A program made the position numbers and the translations under genes. The notes beneath the pieces were generated by a model. It was not told the origin of the DNA. It did not search any database and was given only the letters and a program-made list of their open reading frames with translations. 64,000 bases of DNA from an uncultured Phycisphaerales bacterium (GTDB lineage: Bacteria > Planctomycetota > Phycisphaerae > Tepidisphaerales > Tepidisphaeraceae): contig CAIQIQ010000140.1 in assembly GCA_903871935.1 (NCBI GenBank), positions 56,911 through 120,910 of the forward strand. Direction: 5' to 3'. Positions 33,549-41,523 of the stretch are shown here, piece by piece; position 1 is the stretch's first letter, and each line of letters opens with the position of its first letter.

Positions 33549-36500
33549 CTATGGCTTGGCGGTTGCCTGCGCTCCTGTCAGGACATCGGTCAGGGTGATC
33601 TCAAATTTGCGCGCGCCATCTTCTTTAGCCATCGGGATTTCGAGGGCGATCTTTCCGGCGGGGTCGGCAAGCAAGTTGCGCGATAGCAGCCCATCGGTCT
33701 GATTGCTCTCAAGATCTTTGACGTCCATGCGGACCACATGGGGCATGAGCGCAGCGCCTGCCTTGGGTGCGGCGAGTGCCACGTTCACCGAAAGGGCACC
33801 AGCGCTGCGAGTGATTGTCGGCGTGATGGTGACTTTGCCGTACGGCAGAATCGCGATGGGGCGGCCGTCGCCATCCTGCATGTCAATGGTGATCTTGCCA
33901 TCCGTGACGGGGATCGCCTGATGCGAGCGCACGTCGAACAGTTCCATGCCTTTGGCGAGCGGAATCTCGACCGTCAGCTTCTGAATCGCCGGCCCGCTGG
34001 AGGGATCTGGTTGCATATAGACCACGCCGTCAGCGCCGACGACTTCCTTCTGCCCGGCGGGAGCACGCAGGATCGTCAGAATCGCGCCGTCCGTTGCGCC
34101 CTTGGCATCATACAGGCGGTGCAGGGAAGCGCTGACGTTGTTCACCCGCTTGCCATCGGTATCGCGGATGTTGGCGTAGGGGTTCACCTTGGCGCCTTCC
34201 AGCAGCTTCTGGAGGCCGTCGGCGTCTTTGGCAAAGGCCAGGAACTTGCCGGATACGTCGGCCGGCAGGGCGGCCGGTTGCAGGAATTCATCGAAGAAGA
34301 CGGGGTGAGTGTTCACGACCACGCCGCCATCGGCGATGAAGGCTTTCAGAGCAGAGAGTTCATCGAGCCCGCCGCTCTTGCCGCCCATGCCGATTGCCAG
34401 GGACATTGGAAGGACCAGGGCGCGGATGCCCTTGCTCTTAAGCTCGCCTGCCGCGACCTGGGCATCGGAAATAAACGATGGGTCGTAGCCAGCCGCGACA
34501 AGGGTCTCGTACACGGTCTTCTCAGTGGCTTCAAACTGCGGGAATTTGTCCTGCAGCCAGGCTTCTCGCTGGCTGCGAGCGCTCCAGAGAATCGCCACCG
34601 GCGACCACTGTCGCTTGCTCTGCAAGTACTGTTTGCCCACGCCCGCGCGCAGGACGCTCAGCGAACGCATATACGATTCTGCCGATTCGCTGAAGGCAAA
34701 GTCGGGGTTGAGCAGCGAGGGATACCAGAAGAATGCCGAGCCGTCACCTTCAAAGGTGAGGTTGGTCCAAATCTGATAGTCGGCGCCGCGTCCGGAGCGG
34801 CCGTAACCGGCCCACGGGGTGCTGCGAAGGGCAGGGTTGAAACTGAGACGCTGGACGAGTTGGTAGCGGCCGGTATAGTCCGCAACCGCGCCCAATGGCA
34901 GGGAGAGTTTTGCCCAGTCGATGCCGTTGAACACGCTGGAGGTTTGCGTGCCCGAGACGCTCAGTCGCGTCTGCGGGTAGACCTCTTTCAGGAAATCGGC
35001 ATAGAACTGGAACGCGCCGGCCCACATGTCGTCGTTGTGTTCGCGCCATTCGTTCCACAGGCCAAACTTGCCGGCCTTCTTGGCGTCGGCGGTGATGGGT
35101 GGCTCGATGGCATCAAACGACTCCCATTTTTCACCCAGCGCCGTGTTCAGCGCGTCGATCGTGCCGAACTTGGCTTTGAGCTTGGTCCGGAAGTTCGCAA
35201 TGTTCGCCGGATGGAAATCGAAATCGAAGTCGGACGTGTAGCTGGTCAGGGAAGTCTCATCACCGAGAGAGACGGTCATCGGCGAGAATGGAATCAGGGG
35301 CTTGATCCAGGCCTGCTTGTCGCTCTTTTGCTTGGCAAGGAACGCAGGATCGGCGAAGGATGGCGAACGAACCAGCAGCTTCTTATCGCCGGTGCGTGCG
35401 AATTCGCGGTAGTGCTCCTCGAAGTTTTCGGCATGCATGCCAGTGCCGGACATCATCGTCTGGATGCGGAAGCCACGCTGGAAACTCTTATAGGCTTCGT
35501 TGCCTCCAACCTGTTCAGTGGTCAGGCCAAATTCGCGCAGCCGCTGCATCTGCAGATCGCGCAGATAGCTGATGCCGCCGGCCGACCAGCCGTAGATCTC
35601 GTAGTCGTTCCATTCAGCGGAGGGCGTCACGTACGTGACCGATTGGCCGAAAGCGACACGCTTGCCATCTTTCGCGGCTTCCACTTCGACAAAGACTGCA
35701 AGCTGATCGAGCTTGGCGGTATCTGTATGCACCGTGAAGGAATTAGGCGCATTATCCCCAATGTGGGTCAGGTCAATTGGAAGTGGTCGCTCAAGCATGG
35801 TGCGACGCCGATTACCCGCATAGTCCACGAAACGCAGCACGACGCTGGTGCCTTCCTGGAGGCCGCCCGGGAGCTTGACCTGCACCTGCAGTTCGTCCCC
35901 TTTCTTGATGAATTGGGGTGACTGGACCTTTATGGCATCATATTTCGGAGCCTGGAAACCAAGGTCCCAGGCGGTCACTTCGCCTTTGGCGTTCTTCCAC
36001 TGCGAGAGGGTCAGGGCCGAGTCGGGATACTTGGGATCCTTGAGAACAACCGGGTTGCCTTCGCGCGGCATGTCGCGCTTGGCAGTCCACATGGCCGAGC
36101 GGGCGAGCAGATCGTAGAACACTTCCCAATAGCGGTAGTCGCGCCATTGCCGGCTGTCTCGTGGTTCAGTGATATGCGGGGCGATGCTCTCCGATCGCAC
36201 CCCAAACGTCACGACGCGGGCGTTGCCGACGGTGCGGATCGCCACGACCGGGTGGCCATCTTCTGTCTCGATCAGGGATTCGGCTCCGGGCGCCAGCTTG
36301 TACGCCTGGACATCGAGCGCCTCAAACGGCAGGGCATCAATCGGAACACCGTGAGTGATCGGGTGATCTTTGACGATCTTCCACTTCTGGCCGACGATGT
36401 GACCGTTTGCGGCGGCTCTGATCCAGGTGGCGTCACGCTGGGAGTCGGTTTCGCTGTCGACCAGTGCCGAAATCGACTTGAGGTCATCTGGCCAAGTCTG

Positions 36501-37475
36501 TGTAGGGCTGACGCCGGGGAATGGGAATACCAACACCAGGCCTTCGCCGCGGTTCTTGACCCGATCCACGATTGCCTCAGTCGCGGCTTTGCCGAAGGGG
36601 ATCCATCCGGTGGGCGTACTGAGGATCATGGTGTCGAACTTTTCAGGGCCTTGCGCGGAACTGGCCAGATAGCGCTGGCTCAGTTCATACGTGCGTTCAC
36701 CGTACTTCAGGCCGATCCACTTATGGATACCGGAATCGCGGCCCCAGCTTACCGGCGACACCTGCAGGTCAATGCGTTCCATCAGTTCGGACAGGTCGCG
36801 CCCCTCTTCCATGCCATAGACGCACAGCGTCTTGAGCGGGCCGCCGGCAGTAGGCCTGGCCAGGGGGAGGTGTGCCGATTCCACCTTCGTGCCGGGCACC
36901 AGCTCGATGCGCTGGTCGTAGGGGATGAAATCCACTTTGTCGGTCTGCATCGGCCCCAGGCGGAAGTCGTCGTAGTAGAGGGTATAGCCTTTGGGCGAGC
37001 CGGCGGTGAAGAGAACGACCATCTTGATCTTGGATGTCGTGAGTACCTTGGCGAGGCTCTTGACGGGGATCTGGACCAGGTTGCGGCCCTTCTCGATGGT
37101 GACACCACCGTTGTAGCGGGTGGCGTAGTTCTTGGAGTTGGCGTCGTCAATGCGAATGCCCAGTTCGCGGCCGCTGGGAGCCCACACCACAAATGAAAAG
37201 ACTTCGTACTGCGACCAGTCGGCGGGAAGTTTATCGGTGCTAATGCCCGGATACTCGCCGTTGATGGTTTCAACCCTCAAGGACTTGTTCCGATCGGTCT
37301 TGTCGCGGGCTTCGACGGAGAGCTTGACGCCGCCCGAATCGCCGGCGCTCCAGAGAGCCTCATCACCGGGGCGGTCAAAGTTCGCGATGATAACTTCAGT
37401 CGCTGCGCCGGCGGCCAGGGAAAGGCGCAGGCACATGACCACGATCAGGACGACACCGAGCTTGAGGGCGGACAT
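33549..37475 (-). CDS. Large secreted GH42-like (beta-galactosidase-type) protein
   Basis: A 1308-residue protein with an N-terminal signal peptide (about 1-25). Next is a carbohydrate-binding-type beta-sandwich (about 27-175: VIIANFDRPGDEALWSAGD through TLYYDDFRLGP). A trimerisation- or GATase-like domain and then a GH42-like barrel follow near residue 700-1000, with MTVSLGDETSLTSY and WNEWREHNDDMWAGAFQFY. A second GATase-like domain and C-terminal beta-sandwiches follow. Catalytic residues cannot be fixed by eye. The start ATG 37475 has GGAG 8 nt upstream. It heads the operon with the GlmU/kinase fusion and the SGNH gene. It is driven by a promoter-leader shared with the distant GH4 gene. 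Confidence 0.75.
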   Translation of the reverse strand: MSALKLGVVLIVVMCLRLSLAAGAATEVIIANFDRPGDEALWSAGDSGGVKLSVEARDKTDRNKSLRVETINGEYPGISTDKLPADWSQYEVFSFVVWAPSGRELGIRIDDANSKNYATRYNGGVTIEKGRNLVQIPVKSLAKVLTTSKIKMVVLFTAGSPKGYTLYYDDFRLGPMQTDKVDFIPYDQRIELVPGTKVESAHLPLARPTAGGPLKTLCVYGMEEGRDLSELMERIDLQVSPVSWGRDSGIHKWIGLKYGERTYELSQRYLASSAQGPEKFDTMILSTPTGWIPFGKAATEAIVDRVKNRGEGLVLVFPFPGVSPTQTWPDDLKSISALVDSETDSQRDATWIRAAANGHIVGQKWKIVKDHPITHGVPIDALPFEALDVQAYKLAPGAESLIETEDGHPVVAIRTVGNARVVTFGVRSESIAPHITEPRDSRQWRDYRYWEVFYDLLARSAMWTAKRDMPREGNPVVLKDPKYPDSALTLSQWKNAKGEVTAWDLGFQAPKYDAIKVQSPQFIKKGDELQVQVKLPGGLQEGTSVVLRFVDYAGNRRRTMLERPLPIDLTHIGDNAPNSFTVHTDTAKLDQLAVFVEVEAAKDGKRVAFGQSVTYVTPSAEWNDYEIYGWSAGGISYLRDLQMQRLREFGLTTEQVGGNEAYKSFQRGFRIQTMMSGTGMHAENFEEHYREFARTGDKKLLVRSPSFADPAFLAKQKSDKQAWIKPLIPFSPMTVSLGDETSLTSYTSDFDFDFHPANIANFRTKLKAKFGTIDALNTALGEKWESFDAIEPPITADAKKAGKFGLWNEWREHNDDMWAGAFQFYADFLKEVYPQTRLSVSGTQTSSVFNGIDWAKLSLPLGAVADYTGRYQLVQRLSFNPALRSTPWAGYGRSGRGADYQIWTNLTFEGDGSAFFWYPSLLNPDFAFSESAESYMRSLSVLRAGVGKQYLQSKRQWSPVAILWSARSQREAWLQDKFPQFEATEKTVYETLVAAGYDPSFISDAQVAAGELKSKGIRALVLPMSLAIGMGGKSGGLDELSALKAFIADGGVVVNTHPVFFDEFLQPAALPADVSGKFLAFAKDADGLQKLLEGAKVNPYANIRDTDGKRVNNVSASLHRLYDAKGATDGAILTILRAPAGQKEVVGADGVVYMQPDPSSGPAIQKLTVEIPLAKGMELFDVRSHQAIPVTDGKITIDMQDGDGRPIAILPYGKVTITPTITRSAGALSVNVALAAPKAGAALMPHVVRMDVKDLESNQTDGLLSRNLLADPAGKIALEIPMAKEDGARKFEITLTDVLTGAQATAKP

Positions 37476-37519
37476 TGAACGACTCCAGATTGAGGCCGAG
37501 AGACAGAGCCTGATAGGAA

Positions 37520-37561
37520 TGCCTGAGGGCCGTCCTCAGGCGGTTCGGGCGCAATATACCA
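37520..37561 (-). promoter_or_regulatory. Promoter-leader block shared with the GH4 gene
   Basis: On the minus strand the block starts TGGTATATTGCGCCCGAAC, containing an extended -10 (TATATT) with TTGCCC 16 bp upstream. It then has GCCTGAGG and CCTCAGGC around a 5-nt loop. It is 36/42 identical, without gaps, to 61802-61843. It ends 44 nt before the ATG of the GH42-like gene. Confidence 0.65.
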
Positions 37562-37684
37562 CTGGGCCGGGCGTGGGCAAATGGCCGAACCGCAGTGAGT
37601 TCACCTCCTATCACGGCTCACCAAATGGCGTGGCGCCCCTGGCGTACAGATCGCCTCACCTGGGCGGAGCCGGGCCATCGGCAC

Positions 37685-37690
37685 TATACT
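37685..37690 (+). promoter_or_regulatory. -10 box just upstream of the start codon (leaderless transcript likely)
   Basis: TATACT ends 8 nt before the ATG at 37699, leaving no room for a ribosome site. Transcription would start at or next to the start codon. No clear -35 is seen. Confidence 0.4.
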
Positions 37691-37698
37691 CCCGGTAG

Positions 37699-38388
37699 AT
37701 GAGCGATACTCCTGAATTGCAGTTGTTGCCACCGATCGATATGGCGCGTATCGAGCGCGAGATGCGCCAGCGTGATTCGATGGTGTGGAGCCGTGTTGGC
37801 CTGAAATTGGTCGCGGGACTTCCCCTGGCACTGGCCGGGCCGTTTGCTTTGGCACTGCTGATATCCATCAACGGATGGATTAGCGACTGGCAGTGGAATT
37901 ATTTCACCCTGTGGTTTGTCCTGGCGTGCGCCATATGGGCGCTGCTTGCGTGGAAGCTTCTGCCGCGGGTGCAAAAAGGACACTACTTCGCGGACGAGGT
38001 GATCCAGGTTGTGGGCCTAACGCCCGAAGGCACACCCGACGTGGACCTCTACGAACTGAGCGGCTTGGAGCCCAAGGTGGCAGCGCAGGCCATCATGACG
38101 AAGGTGTTCGCAGGTCCGCGCCGCGTGTATGAGGCATGGCAGCTCGCGCAGGAGCACAAAGCCTTCGGGGCGGCTCAGCGGCAGCGCGCTGCACAGATAC
38201 TGCAGGATTTGTCCCGCCAGCCGAAGGGAATTCCGTGGCTGGATCTTCGACGCGAGGACGAGCCGCTGCCGGAACTGCTGACGGTGCTGGGGTATCTCAA
38301 GACCGCTGATTGGGTTGGTCTCGGTACTGATGGCAAGAAGATATGGATGCTCTCAGATGCACGCAAAGCGGCCATGGCAGGCGCCTGA
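37699..38388 (+). CDS. Membrane protein, 229 residues, function unknown
   Basis: The N-terminal 35 residues are soluble, followed by two membrane segments (about 36-56 and 66-88) and a C-terminal cytoplasmic domain of 140 residues. That domain has TPEGTPDVDLYELSGLEPKV and a winged-helix-like end (LLTVLGYLKTADWVGLGTDGKKIWML). I do not recognise the family. A perfect -10 box only 8 nt from the start suggests a leaderless message, and no Shine-Dalgarno is present. It lies between the divergent GH42-like operon and the DUF6785 gene; whether it belongs functionally to either is unclear. Confidence 0.7.
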   Translation: MSDTPELQLLPPIDMARIEREMRQRDSMVWSRVGLKLVAGLPLALAGPFALALLISINGWISDWQWNYFTLWFVLACAIWALLAWKLLPRVQKGHYFADEVIQVVGLTPEGTPDVDLYELSGLEPKVAAQAIMTKVFAGPRRVYEAWQLAQEHKAFGAAQRQRAAQILQDLSRQPKGIPWLDLRREDEPLPELLTVLGYLKTADWVGLGTDGKKIWMLSDARKAAMAGA

Positions 38389-38482
38389 CGCGCACCTGAT
38401 CGCTGCTCTGAATGGGCGGCCGACAGAGCGGGGCAGATTGCAGCCGCAGTTGGGCCTGTGGTAACAAAATCGGACAAGTCGC

Positions 38483-38490
38483 TATACACT
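38483..38490 (+). promoter_or_regulatory. Candidate -10 box of the DUF6785 gene
   Basis: TATACACT, 30 nt upstream of the GTG at 38521. It lies inside the frame that an earlier GTG (38458) would open, so it supports the later start. The -35 is weak. Confidence 0.3.
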
Positions 38491-38520
38491 CGCATTCAAC
38501 AGAACAGGAAGGTGAAGTCG

Positions 38521-40599
38521 GTGCAAGAGGCCGAAGGTCTTTCTCCATCGCCGCATCCGCGCGGCGCCATCACTTGGCGCAGTGTCAGCCTGGGCATGCT
38601 GGCGACGATCTTCATTTGCTCCATCGCTTATTACAACGATTTTGCAGTCAACAATACCTTCTTCATCGGCAATAACCTGCCCCTGGGGCTTGTGCTGATG
38701 ACATTCCTCTTTGTGGTCGGTATCAATGGGCCGCTGTCGCGATGGGCGCCTCGCTTTGCATTTTCGACCGGTGAATTGATTGTGGCGTTCTCCATGGCAC
38801 TGGTAAGCTGCACCATGCCATCGGGTGGGCTAATGCGCTGGCTGCCGCATTCCATCATCGCACCATGGTGGCACGCGCAGGCGAGCAAGGAATTCCGCGA
38901 CCTGCTGGTGAACCTGCGCGTTCCGGATTGGCTCTTTCCCGACCTCGGCAGCAGCGACCGAAACACATGGTTCAACAGCCCTATCGTAAACGGATTCATG
39001 CAGCGGTGGACAGGGATCGGGCCACCACCATATTGGGCTTGGGCGCGTGTGGTTCTCGTCTGGGGCGTTCCGACATTTGCCGCGTATGGGGCGGTAATGT
39101 GCCTGATGGCGATCGTCCGCCGGCAGTGGGCCGAAAATGAGCGGTTGCCGTTCCCGTTGGCGCAGATCCAGCTTTCCCTGCTGGAGTCGCCGCGGCCGGG
39201 GCAGTGGTTCAACGGCCTGATGCGCAACCGCGTCTTCTGGGTCGGCTTTGCGATGATCTTCGCGTTGCATATGTGGAACGGGGGCTTCCGGTATTTCCCC
39301 AAATACATCCCCGAGATCCCTGTAAAGTACAATCTGAGCGGGGTCCTGGCGAACCCACCGTTTATCTATGCCGATGGAGGTCTGAAAGCAGGAACGCTGT
39401 TCTTCACGGTGGTGGGAGTGACCTACTTCCTCAACAGTTCGATCTCCTTCAGCATCTGGGCCGCCTTTATCGCCATGCAGATCTACAAGATGATCGAAGG
39501 TCAACTCAGCGGTGATCCAACGATCCCGGGAATGGTCGATCAGCGATTCGGCGGCATCGTGGCGTTTGCCTTGGCGATGATCTGGATCGGCCGGCAGCAC
39601 TGGAAACTGGTGCTGGCGCAGGCGTTTCGCGGCGAGCGCCCCGGCGAACCGCGTGGCCGCTATCTGTCTTATCGCGCGGCGTTCTGGGGACTGGTCCTGT
39701 CGTATGCGGTATTCGTCGGCTGGCTGATGCTCGCGGGCAGCGATTTCGTCGGAGCCGTGCTCCTGGCGACGATGCTGCTGCTGCTTTTTGTTATCACCGC
39801 GCGGTTCGTTGCCGAAACCGGCATCGTGCACAGTCCGGCACTGGTGCCGCTGTACCGGCCGTTGCACTACATGGTCATGGGTGGCATGACGCACCGGCCG
39901 TCGGTCGAATCGTTCTACCTGACGGCCATCCACGAATCGACCCATTACGATCAGCGCGAAACGCTGGCGGTGTATGGTTCGCATGCGATGCGCCTTGCGG
40001 ATCAGACGCTCTTCGCTGAGTCGTCCAGGTCCGCGGACCAGGCTCAGCGCAAGCTGAGCCGCCGGTTTATGATAGTTCTGGCCTTGGCGCTGGTGGTGGG
40101 ATATGTTTTCAGTTGGGCGGGGGTGCTCGGGACGGAGTACAAGTACGGAGCGACACTGGATCGGACGCAGGATTCGCCGATCAACTACTGGGGCACCAAC
40201 ATGGCCCGGTGGTCGGTCCTCGATGGCTCGATTGCTTACCAGGATGGCGTATACAACCTGAGGCATGACCCGGCCACCAACTTCGGTTTCGGCTTTGGCC
40301 TGACGGCGCTGCTGTCGGTGCTGCGTCTGCGATATGTATGGTGGCCTTTCCATCCGATCGGGTACCTCATCCTGCAGACGTTTCCTGGCAATATTCTCTG
40401 GTTCAGTTTCTTCGCGGGGTGGCTGTGCAAGCAACTGGTCGTGAGATTCGGAGGACACAGGCTCTACCAGAACGCCCGGCCTTTTTTCGTCGGAATGATT
40501 GTTGGCGAATCGGTTGCCGCTGGCGTGTGGCTGGTGGTGAGTATCCTGCTGAGCCAGTTGGGCTATCTTTACGTGCAGGTACAGGTCATGCCGTGGTAG
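38521..40599 (+). CDS. DUF6785/DUF6784-family polytopic membrane protein (OPT-like)
   Basis: A roughly 692-residue membrane protein with about a dozen hydrophobic segments and short conserved polar loops (FSTGELIVAFSMALVSCTMPSGG; NERLPFPLAQIQ; HESTHYDQRETLAVYGSHAMRL). The pattern resembles oligopeptide-transporter-like families and the DUF6785/DUF6784 proteins frequent in Planctomycetota. Transport function is inferred from topology only. I start it at GTG 38521, preceded by AGGAAGG at 8 nt and by a -10 box; the frame is open back to 38458. The nucleotidyltransferase and GHMP/UDPGP fusion genes follow on the same strand at 56 and 28 bp, suggesting an operon and a role in sugar-compound uptake. 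Confidence 0.75.
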   Translation: MQEAEGLSPSPHPRGAITWRSVSLGMLATIFICSIAYYNDFAVNNTFFIGNNLPLGLVLMTFLFVVGINGPLSRWAPRFAFSTGELIVAFSMALVSCTMPSGGLMRWLPHSIIAPWWHAQASKEFRDLLVNLRVPDWLFPDLGSSDRNTWFNSPIVNGFMQRWTGIGPPPYWAWARVVLVWGVPTFAAYGAVMCLMAIVRRQWAENERLPFPLAQIQLSLLESPRPGQWFNGLMRNRVFWVGFAMIFALHMWNGGFRYFPKYIPEIPVKYNLSGVLANPPFIYADGGLKAGTLFFTVVGVTYFLNSSISFSIWAAFIAMQIYKMIEGQLSGDPTIPGMVDQRFGGIVAFALAMIWIGRQHWKLVLAQAFRGERPGEPRGRYLSYRAAFWGLVLSYAVFVGWLMLAGSDFVGAVLLATMLLLLFVITARFVAETGIVHSPALVPLYRPLHYMVMGGMTHRPSVESFYLTAIHESTHYDQRETLAVYGSHAMRLADQTLFAESSRSADQAQRKLSRRFMIVLALALVVGYVFSWAGVLGTEYKYGATLDRTQDSPINYWGTNMARWSVLDGSIAYQDGVYNLRHDPATNFGFGFGLTALLSVLRLRYVWWPFHPIGYLILQTFPGNILWFSFFAGWLCKQLVVRFGGHRLYQNARPFFVGMIVGESVAAGVWLVVSILLSQLGYLYVQVQVMPW

Positions 40600-40655
40600 G
40601 GGGTAGGGGAAAAAGACGTTGACGCCATCGCGTTTGGCGCGGACGATGTGAAGCT

Positions 40656-41495
40656 ATGAAGATTCGCAAGGCAGTGATCACGGCGGCCGGCCGCAACCAG
40701 CGCGGGTTGCCGATTCAGGCTCTGGTAGATCGGGATGGACAGTATAAGACGGCGCTGCAGATCGTAATCGAGGAGGCCGTGTCGGCCGGCGTCGAGGAGA
40801 TCTGTATCGTGATCTGCCCGGGCGATCAGGATCGTTACTCCCAAGGCGCCGGCAAGGAGGCATCACGGCTTACATTTGTTGAGCAGCGCGATCCGCGCGG
40901 CTATGGGCACGCCCTTTGGTGTGCGCGAGCATTTACTGCCGGCGAAGCGTTCCTGCATTTGATCAGCGATCACCTGTATCTCAGCGGTACGGATCTGCGC
41001 TGTGCCCAGCAGTTAGTGCAGGTGGCCCAGCAGGAAAACTGTGCGGTGTCCGCCGTGCAGGCCGCCCGCGACAGCAAGCTGCCATACTATGGTGCCATTG
41101 GCGGACAACTGGTGCCACAAAGGGCCAATCTCTATGAGGTGGAGCGCGTCATCGAAAAGCCCACGCCAACACAGGCGGAACAGCTTCTGGTGGTTCCGGG
41201 TCTGCGGGCGGGCCACTACCTGACGCTCTTTGGCTTGCATGTGCTGTCGCCGACAGTAATGGAGTTGCTCGATCAGATGGTGTCGGCTGGCGGCAGCAGC
41301 ATCCAGCTTTCTGATGCCCTGCAGGCGCTGGCAGGGCGAGAGCGATATCTCGCAATGGAGCTTAACGGCCGCCGCTTTGACATTGGCGTGAAGTACGGGC
41401 TGCTGATGGCGCAGCTTGCGTTCAGCCTGGATGGCGGCGATCGCGATGAGGTCCTGACGCAGCTTGTTGAGCTTCTGGCAGATCGTTCACGCTGA
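40656..41495 (+). CDS. GalU-like nucleotidyltransferase with altered signature
   Basis: A 279-residue protein with a single nucleotidyltransferase domain. The overall layout follows GalU/RfbA: KAVITAAGRNQRGLPIQAL at the N-terminus, EQRDPRGYGHALWCARAF, HLISDHLYLS with the metal-binding Asp, and RFDIGVKYGLLMAQ at the end. The nucleotide-binding signature is changed: the usual GxGTR followed by a lysine-containing PKE stretch is replaced by GRNQRGLPIQAL, so the catalytic lysine is not evident. It may be active on an unusual substrate, or be regulatory. It lies 56 bp after the DUF6785 gene and 28 bp before the GHMP/UDPGP fusion. Confidence 0.75.
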   Translation: MKIRKAVITAAGRNQRGLPIQALVDRDGQYKTALQIVIEEAVSAGVEEICIVICPGDQDRYSQGAGKEASRLTFVEQRDPRGYGHALWCARAFTAGEAFLHLISDHLYLSGTDLRCAQQLVQVAQQENCAVSAVQAARDSKLPYYGAIGGQLVPQRANLYEVERVIEKPTPTQAEQLLVVPGLRAGHYLTLFGLHVLSPTVMELLDQMVSAGGSSIQLSDALQALAGRERYLAMELNGRRFDIGVKYGLLMAQLAFSLDGGDRDEVLTQLVELLADRSR

Positions 41496-41523
41496 TTTCC
41501 GCAAGGAAGTGAGTGCACGCGTT

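Noticed and set aside
33738..35921. 727-codon plus-strand frame opposite the GH42-like gene
   Set aside because: It is fully antisense to a gene with clear domains and signal peptide; its composition is that of a shadow frame.
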